Shown piece by piece: positions 37,051 through 50,321 of a stretch of 64,000 nt of DNA (position 1 is the stretch's first letter; every line of letters starts with the position of its first letter). A model generated the notes under the pieces. The model was not told the DNA's origin, searched no databases, and was given only the letters and a program-made list of their open reading frames with translations. Source of the DNA: Aphelocoma coerulescens (taxonomy: Eukaryota; Chordata; Aves; Passeriformes; Corvidae); the NCBI RefSeq assembly GCF_041296385.1, contig NC_091033.1, positions 13,596,001-13,660,000 on the forward strand, given 5' to 3'. Position numbers and translations under genes: made by a program.

Positions 37051-38118
37051 AAGAGGCTTTTGCCCAGTGTTAGACTCTATTTCTAGTTTTGTGAGCCAGC
37101 CCCCAGATTGGGTTGATGTGAAGTGCTGCTCTGACAGAAGCAAACACGATTCTCAGTGATCTCTTCAGATTTTATTCAGCAGAGTATGTTTTGCTTAAAG
37201 GCAAAGCACGGTATGAATCAGTCTTGTTGCTTTTAAAAGAGCAAGAAGTAGGACATCAGAGAAATAAGTAGGACATGAGGTGCAACAAGAGCTAAATCCA
37301 CAACGACCTGAGGCAGAATATCGTGGCAAACCATGCTCCAGAGTGTAAAATACAGAACACTGAAAACAGGCAGAGATTTTTTACAACAGCTACGCACAGT
37401 CTTTGCACACCACCAGAGTTCTGTGGTTCCCTGTGCTGATTTCATCTCTGTGCACCACATCAGATGCTGCAAAGTGCAACAGGCTGGGCTAACAGAGCAC
37501 ACCTTGGGACTGCTCAGCTCGGGTTTGTGACACACAGATAAGGCTGAAAGCATTTGGCTTTGCCAGCTGAGGGGATTTTCTTTGGTCTCTTCCTGAAATG
37601 GGGAGAATTTTCATGTGTGCCTGTTCTGCTCCACAGTGATCTTGGGTTTGCTTTTTTTAAAATTTAGCCTTTTTTAAATTAAGGGGTTAGGTAAGTATTG
37701 GAACAGACTGTTGGAAAGGGGGAAGCCTGGAGGATGTGATTATGGGAGGAAGTGAGAACTCAGGGAATTCAGGGTGTGATCAGAGGACAGGAGGAATAGG
37801 GAACGTGAGGTTGGTTGTGCTGATGGGCAGAGTGTGGCTGGAGCGTGGGGAGAGGTGGTTCTTGGCCCCAGGAAAACCATACAGCCCATAGGATTGGAAA
37901 ATGGGGCTGTTCCCTGTCGGATGCTGAGAACCAAACAGAGGCCAGGATGTGCAAAGTGTGAAATGTGACTCCCCACGGGCAGCAGGGCTGGGTCTGGAGC
38001 CACTGGCACTGAAACACCAGCACCAGTGTGTGGCAGAACTGGGGGCACAGGAGCTGGGGGAGCTCTGGGCTGCAGGAAGTTTCTCAGCTGGCAGAGGAGA
38101 ACCCCAGAAATAACTCTG

Positions 38119-38170
<52 letters not shown>

Positions 38171-39598
38171 TCATCAACCCAGCAACTCTGAAATAAGAAG
38201 GTGGGGGGAATAAAAGAGTTTTAAGTCAAATGAGATCTTTTAGATGTTTGAAAGAATCAGACAACTCTAAGGGTTTGGGGATACCTCCCCTCCTAAAAGC
38301 AGGCACCAGAAAGGTGGTAGCAGCCTTTAGGATGGCTCAGAGTGTTCTCAGCCTGGCACTGTGGGTGCCACTGCCCGTGCCTGTGTCGAGCACAAGCTGC
38401 AGCAGCCTTTGCTCAGGGATGATGTGCTGTTTGAAGGCCACCCACAGGGTTTATTCTTGCAGAAAGCAGAGGCAAAGACGAAACCATTGTAGCTGCAGGT
38501 GCTTCTTTGCATGCCAGTGACACACACAGGGTTGGGACAGGATGGCAAAAAGGATGGCAAACAGCCCTGGTGCTCTCCTGTTCCCGGGGCAGGAGGATCC
38601 AGCCCCTGAGTGCAGTGTAGAGCTGAAGTAAGGAGAGACTGTCCCAGGACATTATTTCTCAATGCACAAAGTCCTCTCTGCCACACACATCTGATTTCTT
38701 CCAGGTGCTGAACTTACAGGTGGACATTTCTAATGACTCCCTGCAGCTTTTACACAAGGCTACATTCAAGGTATTTTGCATTTTGGCTCTTTCTGATATT
38801 CAGATCTGTGGGTCTCATTAGTGAGGATTTATCAAAAGAAGACTTCTGTGACTTTTTATGAACATAGCAAATACCACATTGATCAGTGCCTTCCAGCTTT
38901 AAAAAAATAATTAAAAATTCAAGGACATAATACTCTTATATCACAACAAATAATGTAAAAGCCTTCACATGAGTCAATCCTATCAGGCAGCTTTTGAAGT
39001 CACACTGTCACCGGTCCTGTAGTGATAACTGATTTCAGTGCAAGAGAAATGTTTGCTTTCACCCTTTGAAAATTGTACTCAGGCTGCTTTATGGCAAGGA
39101 GCAAAAATGTCAATCTATTCTTTCATTAAAAGGCAGAGGCGTGGGTGTAGAACAATGCTGTTACCTGTTGGTGTTTTGAAAAATAGCTTTCCACAGAGGT
39201 TACTAAAGAAATCTTTTAGAAAGCACCGGCTCGTTGGCAGTGGCACAGAGATAAAGCAACAGGCACAAATGAATGCTAGAGGGAAAATTATCTCAGTCTC
39301 TAGAAGGTGGCAGTCCCTTTCAGGATTCATTTTTCCCAGTAAGTTTTTGAAGCTGTTTTGTAAGCCACTCTGGATTTCCTTCCATTATAACTATTTTAAA
39401 AACTTCAAATAATTCAGTTGAAATTGGTTTTCACTCTAAAAAGTAGGAAACAAGGCATCATGTAGAAGGCTTTTGTCTTTCCTGCACCCTTCCTTCAGGC
39501 ACTGCATTTAAAGTGAGCTGCTCTGTATCTCAATATACACATATTTATATTCATACTTATACACTTGTGGCGTGTTTTTTCCACCCAAAGCCAGGTGT
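37051..39598. other. Region downstream of MC3R, includes its 3' UTR
   Basis: The right part should hold the MC3R 3' UTR, but no clear AATAAA on the - strand is found close to the stop; TTTATT near 38450 is a distant candidate. A 124-codon open frame at 39038-39412 (+) is antisense and shows no domain. Confidence 0.45.
38121..38170. repeat. (AAT)n microsatellite, about 16 units
   Basis: Uninterrupted TAATAATAAT array. It gives a poly-Leu frame on the - strand, which is not a gene. Confidence 0.98.
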
Positions 39599-40576
39599 TT
39601 ACAGCATGCACTGTCCCACACTCATGCCATAACAGCAACACACGATTTCTTTGAAAGTCTTCCTCATCTCCAGGCTCCTGAAGGCGTAAATGAGCGGGTC
39701 AATGACCGAGTTGCACATGATCAGCACCAGGTAGGTGTTGAAGTGCGCGGTGTAGCAGATGCAGTAGGGGTTCATGGGGCAGGAGATGATGAGGATGAGG
39801 TGGAGGAAGAAGGGCGCCCAGCAGACAATGAAGACCCCCAGGAGGATGGTGATGGTGACAGCGCCCTTCATGCAGGTGCGCTGGGGGGGCACGCCCTCGA
39901 CGGGCAGCGCCGCGATGCGCTTGACGTGCAGGCGGGCAAACAGGAACATGTGCACGTACAGCGAGGCCATGAGCAGCAGCATGGTGAAGAACATGGTGAT
40001 GAGACACACAATGACAGTTTTGCTCTCCGAGTAGGCAATGAAAATGATGCCACAGATGATGCAAGCCACCCAAATGAGCACAATGAGGGTCAGGGCTTTC
40101 TTCACCGTCATGATGCTGTGGTAACGGAGGGCATAGAAAATAGTGATATACCTGTCAATGGCTATGACCAAGAGGTTGCAAATGGAGGCTACCAGAGAAA
40201 TACAAATCATTGAGTCAAAAACATTGTCCATGTGCTGGATGAAGTGGTCGTCGATGATCAGGTAGCCGTTGCTGAGGATTGCAATCATGACGGTCTCCAG
40301 GGCGTTCGACATGCTCACCAACATATCTGCCACAGCCAGGCTGCAGAGGAAGAAATACATGGGAGAGTGCAGGTTCCCATTCTTCAGCACTGCCAGAATG
40401 ACAAGGATGTTTTCCAGGAGGCTGATGATCCCCAAAGTCAAGAAGACCTCGGCTTTGATGAAGACCTGCTCGCAAAATCCATCGCCACTCCTGTTGTTCA
40501 GGATGGAGTCGTTGAAGTCTTCAGTGACATTAAGCAGCACGGGCTGAAATGAGAATGCAAAGTGTGTGGTGTTCAT
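39599..40576 (-). CDS. MC3R: Melanocortin-3 receptor
   Basis: Class A G-protein-coupled receptor for alpha/gamma-MSH and ACTH. It couples to Gs and, in the hypothalamus, tunes energy balance and growth timing. One intact coding exon, 325 residues, normal for the family. The N-terminus has possible N-glycosylation sites at N2 (NTT), N16 (NVT), N22 (NDS) and N28 (NRS). Seven hydrophobic helices follow. Melanocortin-receptor acidic ligand-pocket residues are present as E94 in TM2 and D117 and D121 in TM3. DRY is at 141-143, the very short second extracellular loop is typical, and the TM7 motif is DPLIY (293-297), the melanocortin form of NPxxY. Cysteines at the C-tail (IVCCC) are likely palmitoylated. 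The start is the ATG at 40576; the frame continues to 40600, but the upstream codon there is GTG. Same strand as FAM210B, 32 kb away. Confidence 0.97.
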   Translation of the reverse strand: MNTTHFAFSFQPVLLNVTEDFNDSILNNRSGDGFCEQVFIKAEVFLTLGIISLLENILVILAVLKNGNLHSPMYFFLCSLAVADMLVSMSNALETVMIAILSNGYLIIDDHFIQHMDNVFDSMICISLVASICNLLVIAIDRYITIFYALRYHSIMTVKKALTLIVLIWVACIICGIIFIAYSESKTVIVCLITMFFTMLLLMASLYVHMFLFARLHVKRIAALPVEGVPPQRTCMKGAVTITILLGVFIVCWAPFFLHLILIISCPMNPYCICYTAHFNTYLVLIMCNSVIDPLIYAFRSLEMRKTFKEIVCCCYGMSVGQCML

Positions 40577-40999
40577 TGTCAGCAAAGGAGCTGAATTCAC
40601 CAGTGACTGTGGACCTGAGAGAGCACAGGTTCAAAAGAGAAAAAAAAAAAAGGAAAAGGGAAACAAGTCCTTCCAAGAGCTGCTGTGCATATGGGGTGGG
40701 ATCAAGCAGGACTTCAGTCACTTTTACAAGTGCAACCATCAAAAAGTCTGCATTTACAGTGAGTTGTATGTCAGGCTGCTCTTCCCTTTGTAAGAAAGTG
40801 AGCTTCGAAGCTTGTAGGCAGCAGACAGTTTTCTCTGCAGGGAAGAATCAGCAGCAGGACGCTGCTGGGTTTAGCTCTCCTGGTGATTAAAAGCAGGGAG
40901 TTCTCGCGTCTGCTGGGGCAGGTCGGTTGCCAGCATGTTGCAGCTCAGCCAAGCATCTGTTGCTATTTCAGTGGGAAGAAAGGAGAAGAGAACTAAGGG

Positions 41000-41006
41000 A
41001 TTTATA
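41000..41006 (-). promoter_or_regulatory. TATA-like box upstream of MC3R
   Basis: ATTTATA on + reads TATAAAT on -, some 425 bases upstream of the MC3R start codon. If used, transcription would begin near 40970, giving a 5' UTR of about 400 bases. Inferred from position only. Confidence 0.3.
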
Positions 41007-41089
41007 CATGCAAGAAAGAAAAACCAACTCCTACTTCATCCTGCGAGCAGAGCATTGGCCATTGGAGAGCGAGCACCTTTGTGAGTGAC

Positions 41090-41300
41090 AGCTGGAGCAC
41101 CTGGAGCGGCATCCTGGCGCATCCGAAATTGTCTGGCGCCCTCTGCAGATACCGAACAGGACGGATTTGCCGTAAAATTCCTCTGGAAAACGGGGTTTTC
41201 ATCCCGTAGAAGTTTCTGCCTGTTCCGGGCAGCCGGGTCCTGCCTGCCCTTGGGAAGGTTTGGGGCAGGCAGGATGCTCATACACCATCCGTGCACGTTT
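41090..41300. promoter_or_regulatory. CpG-rich patch upstream of MC3R
   Basis: About thirteen CpG dinucleotides in roughly 200 bases, while the flanking kilobases hold very few. It lies 0.5-0.7 kb upstream of the MC3R coding region and is the most likely proximal control region besides the TATA-like box. Confidence 0.45.
41134..41149 (-). promoter_or_regulatory. CTCF-like motif
   Basis: The - strand reads TCTGCAGAGGGCGCCA. GCAGAGGGCG fits the ten core positions of the CTCF consensus (SYAGRKGGCR), with mismatches only before the core. It lies in the CpG patch upstream of MC3R. Confidence 0.4.
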
Positions 41301-44300
41301 GAGCATCCTGAGTAGCCACTAAGACTGGTCTTAACTGGGATTGTGCCCATTTAAACCTCTGCAGGACCGAGGAGATTTTCATTTATCACATATTAGCAGG
41401 CAAGCATAAGGTAGATTTTCCTTGCACTGCATTCATTCTATATTTCTGTGGTGCAATTTTCTTAGTTTGATTTTTTAGGAGCACTTGCTGATGTCTAAAC
41501 TCTTCCCAACTCATGTTTTTGCAGAAGTACTTTAGAACCAAAGCCATGCAATGTCACTTAGATTAATGTTTGGGGCTTCTGTTCCAGGTTTGTTAGCTAA
41601 AAAAAGTCACCAATTTCTCCCAGTTTCATTCTGAGCCCGCAAAATTATTATCATGCACCCATAATCCAGTACCAAGAGGGAACAAATCTCAAATTGAATC
41701 TCCAGGTTAAATTTGACAGTTTTACAAAGACAAGATTCAGAACAGTAATTTTAAGTGATTAAATAGCTGGGGACTTGCCCAAAACAAGATAATGTTTTAA
41801 AGAAATTAGTCTCTTCCTAAATTTGCAGTGATGTGTTTTAGAGCAGATATCTTAAACCAGCAAACTGTCTCTCCCATGTCTCTAATCCCATGGTGGGGAA
41901 AAGACATTCCCTCCATCTGAGCGTGGCAGGTGTGGATGCAAGCCTGGAGCAGCAACCTCTGCTTTGTGCAGGAGCCTCAGTGCTTCCTGCCAGCTTTTGG
42001 GGCCAATGGAGTGCACCAGGGTAGTGACTTCTGGGCAGAATGGCTGTAAATGTCCTTGGAAATGTTGTTTTTCCAGGTGAGGAGGAGCCCATCTTGGCAA
42101 AGCCGGGCAGATGTCCCTCCCTGCCAGCTCTGTCCTCTCTTCTGAAGTGGCAGGTGGAGGCTGGATCCCCCCAGGGCAAGGACAGGATCCAAAGGCACAG
42201 CTCACCCTGGAGGAGCAGCATCCTCCTGGGCTTGGCTCTGGATTTCCTGTTGATGGAGGGGCTCTTCTCTTTGAGGCACCCCCAATTCAAGCACTTCCCA
42301 GGAGTGCTGGGCCGTTCACACTCCAGTCCTGTCCTGCCCATCTGGGCAGTGCAGCAGTATCTCTGTTGTTCCTGTAAGTGGTGACTCCAGAATGCCCCAT
42401 CCCTTGGTGCCACACTGCTTCAAAAGGCAGCTACAGATTCCCCCACCTTTCAGCTGGGACAGGAAGTCATTAAATGTGTTGCATCATGAGTTTCTGAATG
42501 TTTGTGGCAGCAGGACAAGCTACCGCTTGCACTGAGGTGCAATTTGAAGTGGAAATTGAATGTTGGACGCCAAAGTGGATTAATGGCACTATCAGCTTGG
42601 CCATTAAGTGCTAAAACCACTGGGCTAGAGCCTCCTGTGTGATAGCAAACTCAGAGTGACTCTGAGGCCTGTGCAGAGAGGGGAAGAAGCTGTGTCTGCA
42701 CAAAAGACAGCAACATGTGAGCCCTTATTGTCAAAAGGATTTTTCTGCTCAGCACTGGAAAACCTCCATGACCTGAAATGTCACAATATATTTTCTATTT
42801 TCGTCTAATAGATGCTGCTCCTCAGCTGTCAGCTCCTGCTCTGTGTCCAGGCAGTGACTGGGATCATGGCAGTGCAGAGCAGGCAGGCTGCTCTCACATC
42901 CCCTCCGGTGCTGCAGTGGATCTGTGTCCTGGCAGTGCTGCACTGCACCTCAGGGGTGGCAAATGGCCAGAGTGATGTCACACGTTCCTATCCTCAGTCT
43001 CTTAGTCAGTGAAGTCCACTCATCTTGGGTAGGAGAGCAGAGCAAAAGCAGAGCATTGCTGCAAGCCATGGTGTATAAAACGAAATAAAAGCTTGGTTTA
43101 GGTCCCCTTTTCAGCAGAACCTGGTGAGGAGAAGGTTGGAGAGTTAGGGATGGGAGATGTCTGTGTTGATTCCCCAAGTTTTGCCTTGTCCATTGCTCTT
43201 CCCAGCTCTTTGCCCAAGGCCTCGAGGGAAGGAGCTGCAGCCTGGGCTGTGCTCAGGGCTGTTGTCAGTGGAATCCACGATGGAAAAGGTGCAGCTTGAG
43301 TGGACCAGTCAAGGCTGGGATCTTTGGGCTTTGCTGGCTCAGAGTGAGTCAGGAAGCTCATGGTACACCCGAGTGTTTGCTTGCAGCTCTGTTAATGTCC
43401 AGGAAGTGTCACCTTCTGCTTGAATCAGTGACTGAACTGCCCTCCTCACCTCCTGTCTCGGGCTCTGCAGTCCATGACTAATGTTCCCATTCACAGCCTG
43501 CTCTCCAGGCATTGTGAGAGTACATTTATTTGACACCCAGGGAGCAGAGTCCTCCTTCAGCTGTGTTCTTGTTTATTCCCTGGACTCAAACCCCAAACCT
43601 GTTGTTTTTTCATCCCCTGGTGTGTGAAGGAGAGAAGTCCTTGGTTGCTGTCCCTGTGGTTGCTATGCGACTGTCACCTCCTGGCTGTGCTCTCATGCCA
43701 TGTTTGAGTCCAACAGCAGCTGGGGCCGGAGGTCAGGGGAGAATGGGTGCTTGGGAGGGAAAACATCTCTTACACCATTGTTCATTCCCCCCATCATGGG
43801 TATTGTATCTCCTTCCCATATTTTATTCTTTCAGCCTCCAGGCCAGAATCCCTGGCCTGTTTTGTTCCTTGCAGAAGGAGAGGAAATGTGTATTTCAAAA
43901 ACCTGGCACGACTCAGGCTCTCATAGCTATGGTGATCAAACAGGTGGTAAAGAAATCTCTGTAGCTTTGGCCTCCACAACCACCCTCTTCTGAGTATTTC
44001 TCAGGAGGAGTTTTCACACCCCCAGAAGTTTATAGAGACATGCTCGTTTATGCTCACTTTATTTCGCCTCCCAGACTGTGATTCTGACTGCAGAAGAGCT
44101 CTTCAGTCTCCAGAGTGATTTACTGGAGGTGGGTTCTGGAGATTGGCTTCAGGGTCTCACTTAGCTGAGAAATAGAAAATTTCTGGAATGCATCTCACGT
44201 TCAAAACTCGTGCTGGTTCTGTGTGCAAACACCAGCATTTGGGTCTGCTGCTGCAGTTAAAACCTGTTCTTTAACTAGGACAGTTTTTGCTGAGGAAAAC

Positions 44301-47300
44301 ACCACCCCCCCTGTGCTTCTATAATGATAATTTAAAACCCATAAAAATGAAGTTAAAACAGGTCCAAGTTTGACAATATTTATCAGCAGCCTCCTCCTTT
44401 TAGAACGTGTTCAGAGGAAAATGCCTCTGAGCTGTTCTGTACCTGGGCTTCTGATCAGTGCCCTTGCCAGGGGTGTGCAAGACCCGATTCCCATTCCTTT
44501 CTTTGCCAGAAAAGATGAGAGCGTTCACGAGCACAAAGCTGGATTTGCCAGGGTTCTGCCCTGTGCTTTCAGAGCTCTGGGCACTGCCAGACCTTTCCTT
44601 TAGCAGCAGCCTCTGATACAGCCCTGCCATCATCTCTGCTTATCTGCCCGTGCCAGGGCTGCCCTTCACTGTCTGAGTGAGACTCCAAACTTGAAATTAT
44701 TATCTAGCCCAAGAATCTGTAATGAAAGTTTTGTGTCCTTCCACCAGCGGATGGATCTTTAAAATAATCATGACCAGCCCTTAAAAAAAAAATGTCAGGA
44801 CAACCCGCCTCGAGCCCACAAAGATGCAATGGGTTAAATGTGGAAATTAGATTTATTGTGATGTCTCTTAATGTTACTTTCATTCATGTTCTTTCCTAAA
44901 ATAACTCCCTTTCTAAGAAAAATGAGCTGTAAATAAGAGGATGTCAGCACAGTTAATGAAATATTGGCTGTGATAAAGGCAAAGCAAAGGTTTGGCTGCT
45001 TTAGCTACCAGCAGAAATGAACAATTTTCTGAGGTAAAAACCTCTGCCATGTTTTACAAAGCAGTTAAAAAGCAAAAGCAAGGTTGATTTTTATTTTTTT
45101 TTAATGCTATTATTGCTCAGTTGTTTTTTCACTAGTAAAACTATTTAATCTTCAGGGAAAAGTAAAGACAAAGTAACATTTACTGCTAAATGTGCAGCAT
45201 GGAATTTTCTGAGAGAATTCCCCTGTGAGGTTGTTGAATGAAAAATCTTGTTTAACGCTTGACATGAGATTAAGACGATAATGGCTGACAAACTCATATC
45301 ACTTTCCTTAATTTTCACTCTTTCTCAACAAGAGTTTCTGCCAGACAAAAGTGGAAATTTTAAAGGAAATTAGAGGATAATAAGCAGATGGTTTCTCCCA
45401 TGCAGCAGGGAATTATTATTGTCCTGTATTTCCAAGTAGCCAAAACAGTGAGCGAAAAACTCTTGAAGAGCTTTTCTCTCTTTTATTCTTTATAGAAAAG
45501 GACTTACAAGATGAAATATTTTATCTTAGCAAAGCAAGCTCTGCTGGTTTTGAGTTCTGTGCACATTTCTGGAGCATGCATTAGGGCTTTGACTGGGAAT
45601 ATCTGAAAACACGGGCTGGAATTCATCTCCTGGGCACTCCACGGTGGCTGCTCAGCGCTCTGCTGACCTGCAGAGCTGTTCGGTGCTCAAGAGCTGCCTC
45701 AGTAGAGTTTAGGTTTTTGATGAAGGGATACTTGACAAAATAAATGAAACTTCAGATCTGATTCAGCACATGGCTTGTACAACGTGAACTGCTTGACTAT
45801 TGACTTAATTCAACAAAAAACCCGTTTGCTGCTTTTCACTGGAACATGGAGAGATCACTGGTTGTTATAAATAGCAGAAACACACTTTGGGGCATTTTCT
45901 ATGTTTATACAAAATGATTATAAAAGATATAAAATTATATAAAATTATTTATAATTTATGATTGTAAAACTCAAAAAAATCTGGAATTAGGAGCCTCACA
46001 CGAACCCAGAACATGATGAAACCAAAGTAAAGACACAGGTGATTAAGTTCTGTCTACTGAAATGCTGGTCTTCTTCACTGTCTTGAGGCAACAGCTTTTT
46101 TAGTCCTGTCAGAGTCACAGGCTTCAGGATCACTTGCAATATCAGGTATCAGATGTAATAATGGAAAGATTTCCATGGTCTTCTTCCAAGGAGTTGTAGT
46201 TCCTACAGCTCCCAGTCATGCCCATAGCTAAAAATGTTATTTTCTAGTCTGAAGCAAGAATGAATCTGACATCAGCTGTGGCCAGTGGAAGTTAAATTTG
46301 TCTGCACCACGTTGCTGGCAGAGATTTTCAAACTGGAAGAGTAAATCCTCACCTGACCCAACTGAATCCCCACTGAAGCCAAGCACCAGGAGTTTGCATT
46401 CTTTAGGATGTTATCCACTGAATTTTCCTTCAATCCTGGCTGGAGCAAAAGCACCAGCACTGCAAGTGAGGAGGCAGCCTGCCAAACTGTGATTAGTGAG
46501 GAGAAGGAACACGAAATCGTGATTGCAATGAGGGGGCTTTAGGATGAGGATTTCTGTAATTTCAGCCAGTTAAAAGGTTAATTTAAACAGACTCAACTTT
46601 GGGACATTTTGGACAATTTTCTTTCTCATTCCTGGGTAACAGGAGACAAAGCAGACCTGATTGCAAAACACTTACCAGCACCTGCAGGTGCTTTTCATGT
46701 TAAAGGGATTTTTAGTGCTTTAGACTAATAATGCTCAGTGTCAGCTTTGTTCTCTCATTTACAGAGTGAGAGACAAGCAGACGTGATTGAGCCAGCTGCA
46801 TTCTGCTCTTCAGCTCCATCAGGGCCAAATATCCCTGGAATATCTTCCTCATCTCCCTGGAAGCTTCACAAATTTCATTGCCCTGTGGCGCTGAGGGATG
46901 GGTGCACTTGGCCTTTTCAAACCTGATTGCTGCTGCTGCTGACCTCACTCCTGGACCAGAGAGAACTGTGAGGCTTTGGAGGCTGGCAAGCTTTAAAGAT
47001 GATTTTACTGAGCTTTCAGGTGCTGTGGATGGATGGATATGGGGACAAATTGTTCTGCTAATGTTAAAGTGCCTCTGTTTGTTGCAGTACTTGCAGTCCA
47101 GTGTTGCTGCTTTGCAGACAAGCACGACCGAAAAAAGCCCCACAACCAGACCCTGTCCTTTAATTTTATTTACCAGTTAGGTCTAACTTCTGCCTTTCTA
47201 TTTTTTCCAAGCGTTTCCTGTTCTATTCTTTTTGTGTGTGGAAGATGCTGTCCTGTGGTTATTAAAAGTTCCAACTTCAGAGCTTTTAGTTGCATTGTTC

Positions 47301-50183
47301 TTGCAAATAACTTCTAGAACAGAGCAAGGCAGTCTTTACTGACTTGTTATGGTTTGGGGATAACCAGGAATTTGCTGCCCTCCAAAATGTTGCTCTTCAA
47401 CAGTAAAATGGGATTTAAATGCTCTTCAGGTTTGGAGAGGTTCCCTTTTCCAGATTCTGAAGTTTGCAATGTGATCCAGCTGTTGTGAGTAATGTCAGAC
47501 TACAGGGTGCCAATACAGAATATTTTCTGTCAGAAACAGAACCATCTTGATGTAGAAAGCAAAACAGATTTGGAAAGCCAATATGATTCATGTAACCTTG
47601 TACGAATTTATTATGGAAAGCAGAAGTGACAACTAGTTATTCATACAATTTCTTTCCTTTTTCTTCTCAGTTGAAGTGTACAAGGTTATTTACACATCTT
47701 TGAATTTAATAATAATCCATAGTTAGATGTTTCTGAACAGCACATTTTCCTATCTGGCATAAAAGCAGAAGCTGAGGTTTAAGGTTTTGTTTGCTCTGAA
47801 TATTGTCTTGACAAGAAAAGGGCTTGTCATGAAAAGGTTACATCTGTCACTCATCCTGCACCACTTCTGATGGCAGAAATAATGGAATTGCAGCTGATTT
47901 CACACTTTTGTGGCTGCTTAGAAACTTCCCAAAATGTTCTGCAGCCTTGCTCTTCCAGGTCAGTGCCTTGGAGGACGCAGGTGCCAGAAGCTCCAAGCAA
48001 TCAAGGTTGACCTGAGGAGCTCCCTCGTTCACAGATGGTTTTGTGTCACTGCTCCACAAACTATTGCAGAGGGCCAGAGTGAACCTTCAATCCCCTCCTT
48101 CTTCTCCTGAATCCCTCTTTCAATCTGTGCTGTATTATTATCTTCTGTGTAGTAGTTCTTAATAAATTTTGATATAAATGCATAATAGATGCATCTAGGT
48201 ACAATATATAGTGATAATGTTACTTAGGATTTTCTTTATTTGAGCCTTGCCAGCTTGAAAGGCTTGTGTGGAGGGTCTGGAGAGTCTCTGTGCTAACAGG
48301 GTGTCCAGAGATCTGCTGTAAATTCACCCCCTGCCTCGTGGGTTATTGTTCCTTCTCTGGCTAATTAGGTGTCAGAGCACAAAACACTGCTTTTAGCACA
48401 GTGGAGAGCTGAGATTCGAAGCCAGGGCACCTCATTCCTATATTAACTACAAGATAGGGTTTGGTTTTTTCCCCTCAGTGTAGTTCTCCTTTCCCTCTCA
48501 CTCCATGAAAAGCAGAGCAGGAAGCTCATTCAGCCCAGGATCTGGGCCTCATGTTTTCTCCTCTGTAGCAGGGCAGGTATTTTAATGGAAATCTCTTCCT
48601 TAATTTCCCTGTGAAGTGGGAAGCGAGGAGTGAAGGCAGCCAAGCTGTGCAGACTCCCCCTGCTCTCCCCATTCCTTAGCAGAGAGCCTGGTGATGAGCA
48701 GCTCCCTGGAGCTGAGGCTGGAGCTTCGAGGAGCTCTCAGTAACAACCTGCCTCGGGCAAACATTGGTGGCTGAGGTTTCCTAAGAGCAGCTACGAGCAA
48801 GAACACAGCAGAGAGTGCAGCCGAGTGCTCCCTACGGACAAAAGAGAGGATGATGATGAATTCCTCCTGGAGGGAGCATTGCCAGGGCAGGGCTCAGTTT
48901 AGCCCATTTCAGTGTTTTGTGCCTGCTGCCACCCAGGGCTGTGCCCTCAGGGCTCTTTCCCTGGGGATGCCCTTCCAGCCACGGTGCCAAAAGGGCTGCC
49001 CAAAGGCAAGGTTTCTTTCCATGGATTTCCTCATTTGAACAGCAATTCCGGCAGTCGTTTTCGGAGCCAGCATCGAGGAAAGCTGCCTGGTGTTCTCTGT
49101 GTCACAGCTTCGGAAAAGACAGCCCTGCAAAGGTGCTTGCTGAAGTTTGGGTGATTCGGTGCCTTGCTTGGGCTTTACTTTACACCACTGGGTGTAAAAA
49201 GGGTGAGGATTTTGGGGAGTGCTTGGACTTTGTGTTTTCAGCACTCCTGACTGTGGCCTGCAATAGAATTCCCTGTTCAGGGGCACAGATGGATGAGGAG
49301 CTTCAGTGACATCGCTGACCTGGGACACCGTGGCTGCGTGGGGAACCCTTTGCTTTGTTCTTCTCTTGCTGCCCAAGACTGAAAACAGAGGAGGGGACTG
49401 GTCCAGAGCTGTCCCAGGCTGTGGTGTCAAGACCAGACAAATAAGGAGGAGGGGAGGAGGCAGCTGCAATCTCCTGTCATCTTTTAAATATTTTGTCATT
49501 AATTTTTTTTTTTTAATACTTGGTTTGCTAAAACTGGATTATCTGTTTTGATTGATGAAAGGATTGAAGTTTCAAAAGGAGGTTATGGGAGAAGAGGCAT
49601 CCCTTTGCCTTTTTCCAGGAGGAAAAGACCATTCTGGACTACAGAGGGTCCTGATTCTGTACCCACTCTGTGCCTCATTAAAGGGTGCTGCTGTTTCCCA
49701 GCTTTCAAAAGATGATCCAGCTTCCCTCAGGATTGCTTTAGCTCTCCTTTTGATTCCACAGCCAATTCCTTGCTATTTCAAACCTTTCAGCACTTGCCAC
49801 TTGCCCCTGCTGTGCCCAGCCATTCCCAGGAGCCACTCCCTGGGCACAGTCACTGGAGAGTCTGTGGTTTTCTGACTCAGTTAAAACCACAAACTCTACA
49901 AAGGTTTTGCTTTATGATCCACCTTTTAATAGCCTGAAATGAAGGCAGTGTCTGGTGCCACCTTGTGTCACAGAGGAGCAGATCTGTGGAGCTGTCCCTT
50001 CCTCTGGGCATTGCAATAACGTGGGTTTAACTTCTCGACTTTGGGGTGCAGCATCAGAATTAACCAGGTGGGATCACCTGGGAGATTCAGAGGGTGAGCC
50101 TTTTGCATGAAATGTGTTTTAAGCAGTTGAAAAATTAATTAAACTATGAATTGGTGCAGTGATGCTTTGTTTTTTTCCTGGAA
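41301..50183. other. Intergenic, no gene recognised
   Basis: Nearly nine kilobases without a recognised exon or CR1 copy. The frame at 42812-43012 (+) begins like a signal peptide, but no conserved domain or partner exon is visible. AT-rich stretches at 44820-45330 and 45900-45970 contain many TAAT and ATTA cores. Longest candidate for regulatory sequence of MC3R. Confidence 0.5.
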
Positions 50184-50321
50184 TTGCCCAAGGCCAGGCT
50201 GGACAGGGCTGGGAGCAACCTGGGCTAGTGGAAGGTGTCCCTGCCCATGGCAGGGCATGGAATGAGATGAGCTTTAAGTTTTTTTCCAGCGCAGGGGATT
50301 CTGTTATTCCATGATTTCCTT
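50184..50321 (+). mobile_element. CR1 3' tail
   Basis: Sense CR1: TTGCCCAAGGCCAGGCTGGA, GGGAGCAACCTGGGCTAGTG, GGTGTCCCTGCCCATGGCAG, and the diverged end TTCTGTTATTCCATGAT. Confidence 0.9.

Noticed and set aside
37740..38177. Open frame starting with poly-Leu like a signal peptide
   Set aside because: The Leu run is the (AAT)n microsatellite read on the - strand; the rest has no domain.
39572..40213. 213-codon frame on + across MC3R
   Set aside because: Antisense shadow of the MC3R coding sequence.
40577..40600. Eight-codon N-terminal extension of MC3R
   Set aside because: The codon at 40598-40600 is GTG on the - strand, not ATG. The first ATG at 40576 gives the conserved melanocortin-receptor N-terminus.
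42812..43012. Short frame beginning like a secretory signal (MLLLSCQLLLCVQAV)
   Set aside because: Sixty-six codons, no domain, no cleavage-site context followed by a plausible mature protein, no partner exon seen.
47591..47688. 11-bp inverted repeat TAACCTTGTAC / GTACAAGGTTA, 75 bases apart
   Set aside because: Too short for a transposon end and without target duplications; expected by chance in a window this long.
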